DNA from: Streptomyces sp. NBC_00341
Lineage (GTDB): Bacteria; Actinomycetota; Actinomycetes; Streptomycetales; Streptomycetaceae
NCBI RefSeq assembly: GCF_041435055.1
Contig: NZ_CP108002.1
Coordinates: 4,340,001-4,404,000, forward strand
Direction of reading: 5' to 3'
DNA length: 64,000 nucleotides
Below the pieces are notes generated by a model. It saw only the letters and a program-made list of their open reading frames with translations, did no database searches and was not told the origin of the DNA. The translations under genes and the position numbers were made by a program. Positions 32,572-41,352 of this stretch are shown here, one piece after another; the first letter of the stretch is position 1, and each line of letters starts with the position of its first letter.

Positions 32572-34272
32572 ATGGCCGCCGAGCTCTCCCCGCACCTGCT
32601 GACCGAGAAGCACCGCCCCACGCTCGACCGGACCCTCGACGCGATCCGCTCGCGTGCGTACTGGTCCCCGCACCCCGAGCACCCCAAGGCGTACGGCGAG
32701 GGCGGCGCCCCCGGCAGCCTGGGAGCCGCCGAGGGCAAGTCCGCCTTCGACGCCGTGCTGAACACCCGTATCGACCTCGGCCAGCCGGGCACCGACGGGT
32801 GGACGGGCGGGGAGACCTCCCCGTACGGGCCGGAGCTGGGAGTCGAGTATCCGCACGCCGATCCGGATGTCCTGATCCCGGCGATGCGTGCGGGAATGCC
32901 GGCCTGGCGCGAGGCTGGCCCCGAGACCAGGGCCCTGGTCTGTCTGGAGATCCTGGCCCGGATCAGCGCCCGCACCCATGAGTTCGGCCACGCGGTGATG
33001 CACACCAGCGGTCAGGCCTTCATGATGGCGTTCCAGGCCGGTGGCCCGCACGCCCAGGACCGCGGCCTGGAGGCGGTGGCGTACGCGTACGAGGAGCAGA
33101 CCCGCGCCCCGCGTACCGCGGACTGGTCCAAACCGCAGGGCAAGCGCGATCCGATCGAGCTGCACAAGACGTTCACCGCGGCGGGCCGTGGTGTCTCACT
33201 GCTGATCGGCTGCAACACCTTCCCCACGTGGAACGGCTACCCGGGCCTCTTCGCCTCTCTCGCCACCGGCAATCCCGTCCTGGTCAAGCCGCATCCCCGT
33301 GCGGTGCTTCCGCTGGCCCTCACGGTTCAGCTGGCGCGCGAGGTGCTCACCGAGGCGGGCTTCGATCCCAACCTGGTCGCCCTGGCCGCCGAGCGGCCCG
33401 GCGAGGGCATCGCCAAGTCCCTGGCGCTCCGCCCGGAGATCCGGATCATCGACTACACCGGGTCCACAGCGTTCGGTGACTGGCTGGAGGCCAACGCCCT
33501 TCAGGCGCAGGTCTACACAGAGAAGGCCGGGGTCAACACGATCGTCCTCGACTCCACGGACGACTACCGGGGCATGCTCTCCAACCTGGCGTTCTCGCTC
33601 TCCCTCTACAGCGGCCAGATGTGCACCACCCCGCAGAACCTGCTGATTCCCCGCAACGGCATCACGACGGACATCGGTGACAAGACGTACGACGACGTGG
33701 TCGTAGACATCGCCGCGGCGGTCACCGGTCTCCTCGGTGACGACGCTCGGGCCAATGCCCTCCTCGGTGCCCTGGTCAACCCGGAGGTGCGGGCCCGCCT
33801 GGAGGCCGCCGCCCAGCTGGGCGAAGTCGCCCTGCCGTCAAGGGAGCTGGCCAACCCCGACTTCCCGGAGGCGGTGGTCCGTACGCCCCTTATCGTCAAG
33901 CTGGACGGCGCCAAGCCGGACGAGGACTCCCCCTACCTGTCGGAGTGCTTCGGCCCGGTCTCGTTCGCCGTCGCGGTCGACTCGACGGCCGACGCCGTGG
34001 AGCTCCTGCGCCGGACGGTCCGCGACAAGGGCGCGATGACGGTGGGCGCGTACACCACGTCAGCGGAGGTCGAGAGCGCACTGGTGGACGTCTGCCTGGA
34101 CGAGTCGGCCCAGCTCTCGCTGAACCTGACGAGCGGGGTGTACGTGAACCAGACCGCGGCGTTCTCCGACTTCCACGGCTCGGGCGGCAACCCTGCGGCC
34201 AACGCGGCCCTGTGCGACGGAGCTTTCGTCTCCAACCGCTTCCGCACCCTGGAAGTCCGCCGCCAACGCTGA
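32572..34272 (+). CDS. paaN: Phenylacetic acid degradation protein PaaN (aldehyde dehydrogenase family)
   Basis: A 566-residue protein starting at ATG 32572 with GAGGAG upstream. It is an aldehyde-dehydrogenase-fold enzyme with the catalytic Cys in SGQMCTTPQN (about residue 348) and conserved GCNTFPTWNGYPGLFAS, VKPHP and YTGSTAFGDWL segments. PaaN-type proteins oxidise the ring-opened aldehyde of phenylacetyl-CoA breakdown, as PaaZ does, but lack the PaaZ C-terminal hydratase domain. A separate hydratase would be needed. It is under the presumed PaaR operator. Confidence 0.92.
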   Translation: MAAELSPHLLTEKHRPTLDRTLDAIRSRAYWSPHPEHPKAYGEGGAPGSLGAAEGKSAFDAVLNTRIDLGQPGTDGWTGGETSPYGPELGVEYPHADPDVLIPAMRAGMPAWREAGPETRALVCLEILARISARTHEFGHAVMHTSGQAFMMAFQAGGPHAQDRGLEAVAYAYEEQTRAPRTADWSKPQGKRDPIELHKTFTAAGRGVSLLIGCNTFPTWNGYPGLFASLATGNPVLVKPHPRAVLPLALTVQLAREVLTEAGFDPNLVALAAERPGEGIAKSLALRPEIRIIDYTGSTAFGDWLEANALQAQVYTEKAGVNTIVLDSTDDYRGMLSNLAFSLSLYSGQMCTTPQNLLIPRNGITTDIGDKTYDDVVVDIAAAVTGLLGDDARANALLGALVNPEVRARLEAAAQLGEVALPSRELANPDFPEAVVRTPLIVKLDGAKPDEDSPYLSECFGPVSFAVAVDSTADAVELLRRTVRDKGAMTVGAYTTSAEVESALVDVCLDESAQLSLNLTSGVYVNQTAAFSDFHGSGGNPAANAALCDGAFVSNRFRTLEVRRQR

Positions 34273-34279
34273 CCCACAT

Positions 34280-34395
34280 TCAGCCCGTCCGGCGTTTGAG
34301 AGTCGGCGGTCCGGGGTCCAACGCTGACCACCCCCCGCAAATCCAGCCCGTCCGGCGTTTGAGGACCGGGGGTCCGGGGGCAGAGCCCCCGGTTA
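34280..34395. repeat. Streptomyces-type intergenic repeat (two units) with hairpin
   Basis: The phrase CAGCCCGTCCGGCGTTTGAG occurs at about 34283 and 34345. The second copy is followed by the perfect hairpin CCGGGGGC-AGA-GCCCCCGG (34374-34392). This phrase is widely scattered between Streptomyces genes as far as I know. It probably terminates paaN transcription. Confidence 0.7.
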
Positions 34396-34488
34396 CGGGA
34401 AGGGGCGGGTAGGGGAAGGCCGGCCGCAGGCCCCACCCGCACCCGCCCCGGCGCCCAAGCCCGCACCCAGCCGACACCCAGCCCCGCC

Positions 34489-35337
34489 CTACACCCCCGC
34501 CACAGGAATATCCGCATGCCGCTGCACCCACGCATGCATCGCAATCGCCGCAGCCGCCCCCGCATTGATCGACCGCGTCGACCCGAACTGCGCGATCGAG
34601 CACACCATCGAGGCGTGCTCCCGCGCCTCCTCGGTCAGCCCCGGCCCCTCCTGCCCGAACAGCAGCACGCACCGCCGCGGCAGCTCGGTCCGCTCCAGCG
34701 GCACGGCACCCGGCAGATTGTCGATACCGATGATCGGCAACCCCTCGGCCGCGGCCCAGGCGGTCAGATCCGCGGTGTCGGGGTGGTGGCGGACATGCTG
34801 ATAGCGGTCGGTGACCATCGCCCCGCGCCGGTTCCAGCGCCGCCGCCCCACGATGTGGATCTCCTTGGCGAGGAAGGCGTTCGCGGTGCGCACGACCGAG
34901 CCGATGTTGAAGTCGTGGCCCCAGTTCTCCACCGCCACATGGAAATCGTGCCGCCGCAGATCCAGATCGGCGACGATCGCCTCACGGGTCCAGTACCGGT
35001 ACGCGTCCCCCACATTGCGCCGGTCGCCGTGGGCGAGCAGCTCGGGGTCGTAACGCTCGCCCACGGGCCAGGGCAGCGGGTGCGGCCCGACACCGATCTC
35101 CGTCCCGAACCCGTCGTCGTACTGAGCCGGCTCGTCCACCACGGACGGTTCGTCCACCACAGACGACTCGTCCACCACGGACGGCTCGTCCACCATGGAC
35201 GGCTCATCCACCGCCGACGGCTCGTCCACCACAGACGACTCCGCCGCCACGGACTCATCGGTCGACGGATTCCTACTGGTACGGCTGGTTCCGCTGGTAC
35301 CCCTGGTACTGCCGGTGTTACCGGTCTCGCTGCTCAC
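34489..35337 (-). CDS. SPOUT-class RNA 2'-O-methyltransferase (TrmH/SpoU family) with repeat-rich N terminus
   Basis: A 282-residue protein. Residues about 1-75 are disordered Ser/Thr and then six copies of a VDEPSV-like hexapeptide. The rest is a SpoU/TrmH methyltransferase with all three motifs: NWGHDFNIGSVVRTANAF (motif 1), CVLLFGQEGPGLTEEA (motif 2) and STRSINAGAAAAIAMHAW (motif 3). The target is tRNA or rRNA ribose. The GTG start overlaps the stop of the HTTM gene (GTGA), so the three-gene operon is coupled. The N-terminal extension is atypical. Confidence 0.88.
   Translation of the reverse strand: MSSETGNTGSTRGTSGTSRTSRNPSTDESVAAESSVVDEPSAVDEPSMVDEPSVVDESSVVDEPSVVDEPAQYDDGFGTEIGVGPHPLPWPVGERYDPELLAHGDRRNVGDAYRYWTREAIVADLDLRRHDFHVAVENWGHDFNIGSVVRTANAFLAKEIHIVGRRRWNRRGAMVTDRYQHVRHHPDTADLTAWAAAEGLPIIGIDNLPGAVPLERTELPRRCVLLFGQEGPGLTEEAREHASMVCSIAQFGSTRSINAGAAAAIAMHAWVQRHADIPVAGV
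35132..35239. repeat. 18-bp tandem repeat, six units
   Basis: Six in-frame 18-bp units (TCGTCCACCACGGACGGT and variants) encode the acidic hexapeptide repeat near the N terminus of the methyltransferase. Confidence 0.9.
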
Positions 35338-36689
35338 CCGACGAGCGTATGGCCCCCGCTGCCGCTGTGCTCCGGTGCGTCCCGGTCCTCGGCTCCATCC
35401 CGGGGCCGCGGGACCTTGCCACGCCCCCGCTCCCGCCCCCGGGACAGCAGCTCCCGTCCGAGGGCCGCCCGGCCCCCCAGCCACACCAGGAAGACGGTCG
35501 GCAGGAAAACGGCGTCCGCGGCGATCATGGCCATCGAGAAGAAGGGCAGCCCCAGTAGCAGGGCGATACCGGCGTGCTCCCCGATCATCACCACGAGCAG
35601 GACGTTCTTGACCCGTCGGTTGAACAGGGTGAACGGGAACGCGACCTGCACGATGACCGTGGCGTACGTCAGCACCATCACCATCACCCCGCTCGATGCG
35701 AGGAGGTCCGAGAGGGCGGGCCACGGCGTGAAGTAGTGGAGCTGAAGCGGGAAGTACAGCGCTGTGCCGTCCTGCCACCTCGACCCCTGGATCTTGTACC
35801 AGCCGGCGGTGGAGTAGATCAGGCAGACCTCGGCCATGATCACGACGAGGGTCGCGTTGTGCGCGAGGTTGGCGATGACGTCGAGCAGGGTGCGCGGCTC
35901 GCTGTGCGGCGCGTACCGGTTCACGGCCCACCAGACGCCGTGCCCGGTCCACAGAATCCAGAACAGCACCGGCAGCCACACGGTGCCGCCCAGGTTGTCC
36001 GTGCCCGTGGCCCAGACGAGCACGGCCCCGTATGCCACCCACAGCAGCGGACCGGCCACGTCCGCACGCGGCGAGCGCCCGCCCTCGTCCATGTCCGAGC
36101 CCATGTCCGAGCCCGCGTCCGAGCCCCCGTCCGCGGTCAGCGCCGCCCGCGCTCGGCGCGCCGCACGGCGGGCGTCCAGCGACCAGACCTGCCCGCACCG
36201 GGTCAGCACCAGGTAGATCGCCATCAGGTGCAGGACGTTGTCGCCGCCGTCGCCCATGAAGATGCTGCGGTTCTGAAGCGACAGCACTCCGGCCATGAAC
36301 AGGACGGACATGGCGCGGGTGTGCCAGCCCACCAGCAGCAGCGCGGCGGCGATCAGCGCCAGCGCGTACACGATCTCGAACCAGACGGTGCTGTCCGTCC
36401 ACATGAGGGTGGTGAAGGCCTGGTTGTTCGAGATCAGCTGTTCCGCCATGTCCCAGCGCCACGGGGCGTCGGGGCCGTACATCTCATGCCGGTGCGGCAG
36501 CTCCCGCAGCAGGAACAGCAGGTACGTGGCGGAGAAGCCGATCCGGATGACGGCGCTCTGGTACGGGCCGAGGGACGAGGCGGTGATGCGCTGGATACCG
36601 CGGGCGAGCCCGCGCGCGCGGCTGGGCGTGCCCACTGGTCCGAGCGTGCTCCTGGGTCCAGGCGTGCTCACTGGTCCGGGCGTGCTCAC
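35334..36689 (-). CDS. HTTM-domain membrane protein (vitamin-K-dependent carboxylase-like)
   Basis: A 451-residue multi-pass membrane protein of the HTTM family, related to the transmembrane part of gamma-carboxylase. Family features include RIGFSATYLLFLLRELPHR, SVLFMAGVLSLQNRSIFMGDGGDN and STAGWYKIQGSRWQDGTAL. About eight to nine helices are predictable. GTG 36687-36689 overlaps the stop of the DUF5819 gene (GTGA), which decides the start. Its N terminus has short repeats (STPGPV). Function is unknown; the DUF5819 partner is a recurrent neighbour of such proteins in actinobacteria. Confidence 0.88.
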   Translation of the reverse strand: MSTPGPVSTPGPRSTLGPVGTPSRARGLARGIQRITASSLGPYQSAVIRIGFSATYLLFLLRELPHRHEMYGPDAPWRWDMAEQLISNNQAFTTLMWTDSTVWFEIVYALALIAAALLLVGWHTRAMSVLFMAGVLSLQNRSIFMGDGGDNVLHLMAIYLVLTRCGQVWSLDARRAARRARAALTADGGSDAGSDMGSDMDEGGRSPRADVAGPLLWVAYGAVLVWATGTDNLGGTVWLPVLFWILWTGHGVWWAVNRYAPHSEPRTLLDVIANLAHNATLVVIMAEVCLIYSTAGWYKIQGSRWQDGTALYFPLQLHYFTPWPALSDLLASSGVMVMVLTYATVIVQVAFPFTLFNRRVKNVLLVVMIGEHAGIALLLGLPFFSMAMIAADAVFLPTVFLVWLGGRAALGRELLSRGRERGRGKVPRPRDGAEDRDAPEHSGSGGHTLVG

Positions 36690-37549
36690 TGGTCCGTCTC
36701 CTTCGGGTCCGCCGAGCCCTCGGGGAGGTCGGCTGCGGTGACGTTCCACCACGGCAGCACCCGGTAGGACGGTTTCGTACTGATCTTCTCGTCGCTCCAC
36801 GGAGGCGCCGCGACGGAACGTACCTCGGAGCGGACCTGGATCCGTTCGACGGTGCCGCCGTAGTCGTGTTCACCGAGGCGCAGCATGACTATCCGGCGGA
36901 TGTACTGCTCGGAGAGGCTGCCGCGCAGCCCGTTGGCGCGGTTCTGGCTGTCGTGGGAGCCGAGGTAGAAGTCCCAGCCCCGGCGGAGTTCGTTCTGCTG
37001 GACGTGGCTGGGCAGCGGATTACCGCGTATCGCCTTGCCGTCCTCGCCCGAGAGGTTCATCCAGGGGGTGGTACGACGGCCGTCGGGACCGGCTATCTCA
37101 GCACGCACGTGCACGGCGACGTTCTGCTGCAGCGGATTGGGGGCGAAGAGCTTCCAGTTCTGCTCGAACTCCGGATAGACCCATTCGTCCACCCCCTTGC
37201 CGTGCTGCTTGGTCAGCGTGTTGGAGGGGGCGACGTGCAGAAACACCATCGCCAGCTGAGTACAGGTGACCAGCCCGATCACCGCGAGCGCCACAGCGGC
37301 GGCGACCTGGTACGGAAACGACAGCCCGGCCATTCCGGAACGGGACTCGGAACCGGCGTCTCCGCGAGGGTCCGCACCCCCCGTACCCGTACCCGTACCC
37401 GGACTCTGACTCGGTATCCGACTCGGCTCCGGATCGGCACGGGGATCGGCCTCCGCACCGGGGTCGGGAACCGTTGGAACCGCCCCCGGATCGGGACCGG
37501 CAACCCGTCCGTCCCTGCCGCCGACGCCCCTGTCGTCGTACGAATCCAT
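36686..37549 (-). CDS. DUF5819 family membrane-anchored protein
   Basis: A 287-residue protein. The N-terminal 70 residues are Asp/Pro/Gly-rich and probably cytosolic, followed by one membrane helix (about 78-103; VAAAVALAVIGLVTCTQLAM). An external DUF5819 domain follows (KQHGKGVDEWVYPEFEQNWKLFAPNP, the family signature, to the C terminus). It precedes the HTTM gene with stop/start overlap, so the two are likely a complex. No biochemical function is known to me. Confidence 0.85.
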   Translation of the reverse strand: MDSYDDRGVGGRDGRVAGPDPGAVPTVPDPGAEADPRADPEPSRIPSQSPGTGTGTGGADPRGDAGSESRSGMAGLSFPYQVAAAVALAVIGLVTCTQLAMVFLHVAPSNTLTKQHGKGVDEWVYPEFEQNWKLFAPNPLQQNVAVHVRAEIAGPDGRRTTPWMNLSGEDGKAIRGNPLPSHVQQNELRRGWDFYLGSHDSQNRANGLRGSLSEQYIRRIVMLRLGEHDYGGTVERIQVRSEVRSVAAPPWSDEKISTKPSYRVLPWWNVTAADLPEGSADPKETDQ

Positions 37550-37579
37550 CCCGCCCCGATCCCCGTCGATCCCGGTCAG

Positions 37580-37588
37580 TTATCCACA
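37580..37588. other. DnaA-box-like nonamer
   Basis: TTATCCACA lies in the 114-bp divergent gap between the DUF5819 gene and paaA. Confidence 0.4.
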
Positions 37589-37632
37589 GGGTTGACACCC
37601 TACGGGCCGCAGACTCACCATTGAAGTCATTG

Positions 37633-37650
37633 AACCGAACGATCGGTCGG
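37633..37650. promoter_or_regulatory. PaaR-type TetR operator, copy 3
   Basis: AACCGAACGATCGGTCGG is the exact reverse complement of the 18-mer at 32501-32518. It ends 13 nt before the paaA ATG (37664), overlapping the likely transcription start, an ideal repressor position. Confidence 0.75.
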
Positions 37651-37663
37651 TAGGGAGTCCGGG

Positions 37664-38725
37664 ATGGCGGCATTGACTGCGGGCCAGGCAGCGCAGGCGA
37701 CAGCGGGCAGCACCGATGGGGCGGACGAGGCCCTGACGGCGGCCTTCGACGCCGCGGTGGCGGCCGACGAGCGCATCGAGCCACGTGACTGGATGCCCGA
37801 TGCCTACCGCGCCTCGCTGGTCAGGCAAATGGCCCAGCACGCCCACTCCGAGATCATCGGCATGCAGCCGGAGGCCAACTGGATCACCCGCGCACCCTCG
37901 CTGCGCCGCAAGGCGATCCTGATCGCCAAGGTGCAGGACGAGGCGGGGCACGGCCTCTACCTCTACAGCGCGGCCGAGACCCTCGGTACCGGCCGCGAGG
38001 AGCTGCTCGACAAGCTCCACGCGGGTCGCCAGCGCTATTCGTCGATCTTCAACTACCCCACCCTGACCTGGGCGGACGTGGGCGCCATCGGCTGGCTCGT
38101 GGACGGGGCGGCGATCACCAACCAGGTGCCCCTGTGCCGCTGCTCCTACGGCCCCTACGCCCGCGCGATGGTCCGCATCTGCAAGGAGGAGTCCTTCCAC
38201 CAGCGCCAGGGGTACGAGCTGCTGCTGGCCCTCAGCGGCGGCACGGCCGCCCAGCACGAGATGGCCCAGGACGCGGTGAACCGTTGGTGGTGGCCGTCCC
38301 TGATGATGTTCGGTCCGCCGGACGATGCCTCGTCGCACTCCGCCCAGTCGATGGCCTGGAAGATCAAGCGCCATTCCAACGACGAGCTGCGGCAGCGCTT
38401 CGTCGACATCTGCGTCCCGCAGGCGGAGGTGCTGGGCCTCACCCTCCCCGACCCGGACCTCCGGTGGAACGAGGAGCGCGGTCAGCACGACTTCGGGGCG
38501 ATCGACTGGACGGAGTTCCAGGAGGTCCTGAAGGGCAACGGCCCGTGCAACGAGGAGCGCCTCACCCAGCGCCGCGGGGCACACGAGGAAGGCGCCTGGG
38601 TCCGCGAGGCAGCCGCCGCCTACGCACAGAAGCAACAAACGCAACAGACGCAACAAGCGCAGACGACGCGGACGACGCGGACGACGCGGACGACGGTCGT
38701 ACCGAACGGGGAGGCGACAGCATGA
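37664..38725 (+). CDS. paaA: Phenylacetyl-CoA 1,2-epoxidase catalytic subunit PaaA
   Basis: The 353-residue diiron monooxygenase subunit that epoxidises the ring of phenylacetyl-CoA. Di-iron ligands are visible in [15 protein letters not shown] (EXXH type) and [15 protein letters not shown] (EXXXH type). The last 30 residues are low complexity (Gln/Thr/Arg repeats) and are not part of the conserved fold. ATG 37664 has a GGGAG-type site close by. It overlaps paaB by ATGA. Complex partners PaaB, PaaC, PaaD and PaaE follow in order. Confidence 0.96.
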   Translation: MAALTAGQAAQATAGSTDGADEALTAAFDAAVAADERIEPRDWMPDAYRASLVRQMAQHAHSEIIGMQPEANWITRAPSLRRKAILIAKVQDEAGHGLYLYSAAETLGTGREELLDKLHAGRQRYSSIFNYPTLTWADVGAIGWLVDGAAITNQVPLCRCSYGPYARAMVRICKEESFHQRQGYELLLALSGGTAAQHEMAQDAVNRWWWPSLMMFGPPDDASSHSAQSMAWKIKRHSNDELRQRFVDICVPQAEVLGLTLPDPDLRWNEERGQHDFGAIDWTEFQEVLKGNGPCNEERLTQRRGAHEEGAWVREAAAAYAQKQQTQQTQQAQTTRTTRTTRTTVVPNGEATA

Positions 38726-39012
38726 GCAGCTCGACCGAATGGCCGCTGTGGGAGGTGTTCGTGCGCTCGCGGCGTGGCCTCTCCCACACCCACGCCGGCA
38801 GCCTGCACGCGCCGGACGCCGAGATGGCGCTGCGCAACGCACGCGATCTGTACACACGCCGGTCCGAAGGGATCTCCGTCTGGGTGGTGCCGTCCACCCA
38901 GATCACGGCGTCCTCGCCGGACGAGAAGGACACGTTCTTCGAGCCGGCCGGTGACAAGCCGTACCGGCACCCCACGTTCTACAAGATCCCGGAAGGGGTG
39001 AAGCACCTGTGA
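38722..39012 (+). CDS. paaB: Phenylacetyl-CoA epoxidase subunit PaaB
   Basis: A 96-residue small subunit ([44 protein letters not shown]). It structurally bridges PaaA-PaaC units in the epoxidase. It starts at ATG 38722 within the paaA stop and ends in a GTGA overlap with paaC, typical of a coupled operon. Confidence 0.96.
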   Translation: MSSSTEWPLWEVFVRSRRGLSHTHAGSLHAPDAEMALRNARDLYTRRSEGISVWVVPSTQITASSPDEKDTFFEPAGDKPYRHPTFYKIPEGVKHL

Positions 39013-39710
39013 CCGCGGCTCTCGCCCTGGGCGACGACGCGCTGGTGCTGTCGCACCGGCTGGGGGAGTGGGCGGGCCACGCCCCCGTGCTGGAGGAGGA
39101 GGTGGCCCTCGCCAACATCGCACTGGACCTGCTGGGCCAGGCCCGCCTGCTGCTCTCCCTCGTCGGGGACGAGGACGAGCTGGCGTATCTGCGCGAGGAG
39201 CGCGCCTTCCGCAACGTCCAGCTGGTCGAGCAGCCGAACGGCGACTTCGCCCACACCATCGCCCGCCAGCTCTTCTTCTCCGTCCACCAGCACGGGCTGT
39301 ACGAGCGACTGGCGGCCGGTGACGGCGAGTTCGCGGGCATCGCGGCGAAGGCCGTCAAGGAGGTCGCCTACCACCGGGACCACGCCGAGCAGTGGACCCT
39401 GCGCCTCGGGGACGGCACACCGGAGAGCCACGACCGGATGCAGCGCGCGGTGGACGCGCTGTGGCGCTTCACCGGTGAGCTGTCCCAGCCCGTCGAAGGC
39501 GTCGAGGTGGACTGGAACGCCCTGCGGAGCGACTGGCTGGCGTCCGTCACCACCGTGCTGGAGCGGGCCACGCTGACCGTGCCGACCGGACCGCAGTCCG
39601 GCGCCTGGACGGCCGGAGCGGGCCGCCAGGGCATCCACACCGAGCCCTTCGGCCGGATGATCGCCGAGATGCAGCATCTGCACCGCAGCCACCCGGGGGC
39701 GTCATGGTGA
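39009..39710 (+). CDS. paaC: Phenylacetyl-CoA epoxidase subunit PaaC
   Basis: A 233-residue ferritin-like structural subunit, a PaaA homologue without a working diiron centre. Typical segments are LSHRLGEWAGHAPVLEEEVALANIALDLLGQA and AVKEVAYHRDHAEQW. GTG start in overlap with paaB; its 3' end overlaps paaD by 7 bp. Confidence 0.95.
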   Translation: MTAALALGDDALVLSHRLGEWAGHAPVLEEEVALANIALDLLGQARLLLSLVGDEDELAYLREERAFRNVQLVEQPNGDFAHTIARQLFFSVHQHGLYERLAAGDGEFAGIAAKAVKEVAYHRDHAEQWTLRLGDGTPESHDRMQRAVDALWRFTGELSQPVEGVEVDWNALRSDWLASVTTVLERATLTVPTGPQSGAWTAGAGRQGIHTEPFGRMIAEMQHLHRSHPGASW

Positions 39711-40210
39711 CCCGCACGGCGCTGGAGGACGAGCTGCGCGGCCTCGCCGGCTCCGTCCCGGACCCGGAGCTGCCGGTGCTGACCCTGGAGGAGCTGGGCG
39801 TGCTCCGGGGTGTGGAGGTGCTGGCACCGGGCCGTGTCACGGTCCGGCTCACTCCCACCTACACCGGCTGCCCCGCGATAGAGACGATGTCCACGGACAT
39901 CGAGCGGGTGCTGCTCGACCACGGCATGACCGAGGTCTCCGTGGTCACCGTCCTCACCCCGGCCTGGTCCACGGACGACATCAGCGCGGAGGGGCGCCGC
40001 AAGCTCACCGAGTTCGGCATAGCGCCTCCTCGGCCGCACGACACGGCCTCGCCCGCCGCCGGACCCGTGCCGCTCGCCCTGTCGGTGCGCTGCCCGCACT
40101 GCGGCTCCATCGATACGGAGCTGCTGAGCCGGTTCTCGTCCACCGCCTGCAAGGCGCTGCGCAGGTGTGTGACATGCCGCGAACCGTTCGACCACTTCAA
40201 GGAGTTGTAG
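39704..40210 (+). CDS. paaD: PaaD, Fe-S assembly-type protein of the epoxidase operon
   Basis: A 168-residue MIP18/DUF59-family protein (VPDPELPVLTLEELGVLRGV, TPTYTGCPAIETM) with a C-terminal zinc-ribbon-like set of Cys (CPHCGS, then CVTCREPF). PaaD is thought to help build or insert the iron centre of the epoxidase. It ends directly before paaE (stop 40208-40210, ATG 40211). Confidence 0.95.
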   Translation: MVTRTALEDELRGLAGSVPDPELPVLTLEELGVLRGVEVLAPGRVTVRLTPTYTGCPAIETMSTDIERVLLDHGMTEVSVVTVLTPAWSTDDISAEGRRKLTEFGIAPPRPHDTASPAAGPVPLALSVRCPHCGSIDTELLSRFSSTACKALRRCVTCREPFDHFKEL

Positions 40211-41269
40211 ATGTTCCATCCGCTCCGGGTCAGCGCGATCGAACGGCTCACGGACGATTCGGTCGCTGTCGACTTCGCCGTGCCGCCGGATCTGCGCGAG
40301 ACCTTCCGCCACAGCCCTGGCCAGCACCTCAATGTCCGCTACACCGTCGACGGTGAGGAGGTCCGCCGCTCGTACTCGATCTGCGCACCGGCCGCCGAGC
40401 GGCCGGACGATCCGCGCCTGCGGGTGGGCATCCGGCTCGTTGACGGCGGCGCGTTCTCCACCTACGCGCTGAAGGAGCTCGCGGTCGGTGACCAGGTCGA
40501 GGCGATGCCCCCGATGGGCCGCTTCGTGCTCACCCCGCGCCCCGGTCAGTTCGCGGCGGTCGTGGGCGGCAGCGGGATCACCCCGGTGCTGTCCATCGCG
40601 GCGACGCTGCTGGCGCGGGAACCCGACGCCTCGTTCTGCCTGATCCGCAGCGACCGGACCGCCGCGTCGACGATGTTCCTGGACGAGGTCGCTGACCTCA
40701 AGGACCGCTATCCGGACCGGTTCCAGCTGGTCACCGCGCTCTCCCGGGAGGAGCAGCAGGCCGGTCTCCCCTCGGGCCGGCTGGACCGCGACCGGCTCAC
40801 CGGCCTGCTGCCCGCGCTGCTCCCGGTGACCGATGTGGACGGCTGGTATCTGTGCGGCCCGCTCGGCCTGGTCCGGGCCGCCGAGGGCGCGCTGCACGGC
40901 CTGGGCGTCGAGCGGGCCCGCATCCACCAGGAGATCTTCCACGTCGACGACGGGCCCGGCGCCACGGTCCGCCCCCGGATCGAGGCCCCGGCGGACAGCG
41001 TGCTCACCGCGACCCTGGACGGCCGCTCGGGCAAGTGGCCCGTGCAGGAGGGCGAATCACTGCTGGAGACGGTGCTCCGCAGCCGCTCGGACGCACCGTA
41101 CGCCTGCAAGGGAGGCGTGTGCGGTACGTGCAGGGCCTTCCTGGTCTCGGGCGAGGTCCGGATGGACCGCAACTTCGCGCTCGAACCGGAAGAGACGGGG
41201 GCCGGCTATGTACTGGCCTGCCAGTCCCATCCGGTGACCGGGGAGGTGGAGCTCGACTTCGACCGGTGA
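40211..41269 (+). CDS. paaE: Phenylacetyl-CoA epoxidase reductase PaaE
   Basis: A 352-residue NAD(P)H-dependent reductase feeding electrons to PaaA. The FAD domain has RRSYSIC and GRF, the NAD domain has VVGGSGITPVLSI and WYLCGP, and the C-terminal plant-type 2Fe-2S ferredoxin has Cys in YACKGGVCGTCRAF and LACQ. All four Fe-S cysteines are present. It is the last gene of paaABCDE; no paaG, paaJ, paaH or paaK genes are in the window. Confidence 0.96.
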   Translation: MFHPLRVSAIERLTDDSVAVDFAVPPDLRETFRHSPGQHLNVRYTVDGEEVRRSYSICAPAAERPDDPRLRVGIRLVDGGAFSTYALKELAVGDQVEAMPPMGRFVLTPRPGQFAAVVGGSGITPVLSIAATLLAREPDASFCLIRSDRTAASTMFLDEVADLKDRYPDRFQLVTALSREEQQAGLPSGRLDRDRLTGLLPALLPVTDVDGWYLCGPLGLVRAAEGALHGLGVERARIHQEIFHVDDGPGATVRPRIEAPADSVLTATLDGRSGKWPVQEGESLLETVLRSRSDAPYACKGGVCGTCRAFLVSGEVRMDRNFALEPEETGAGYVLACQSHPVTGEVELDFDR

Positions 41270-41352
41270 GCGCGCCACTCGGCGCACCCGCACTGCACTG
41301 CGCTGCACCGCACTGCGCCGCACGGCACCGCACCGCACCTGTTCCCTTCTTG

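Noticed and set aside
41291..41340. Gene between paaE and the acyl-CoA dehydrogenase
   Set aside because: Only a CTGCACTGC/CCGCAC low-complexity tract; no start, ribosome site or domain.
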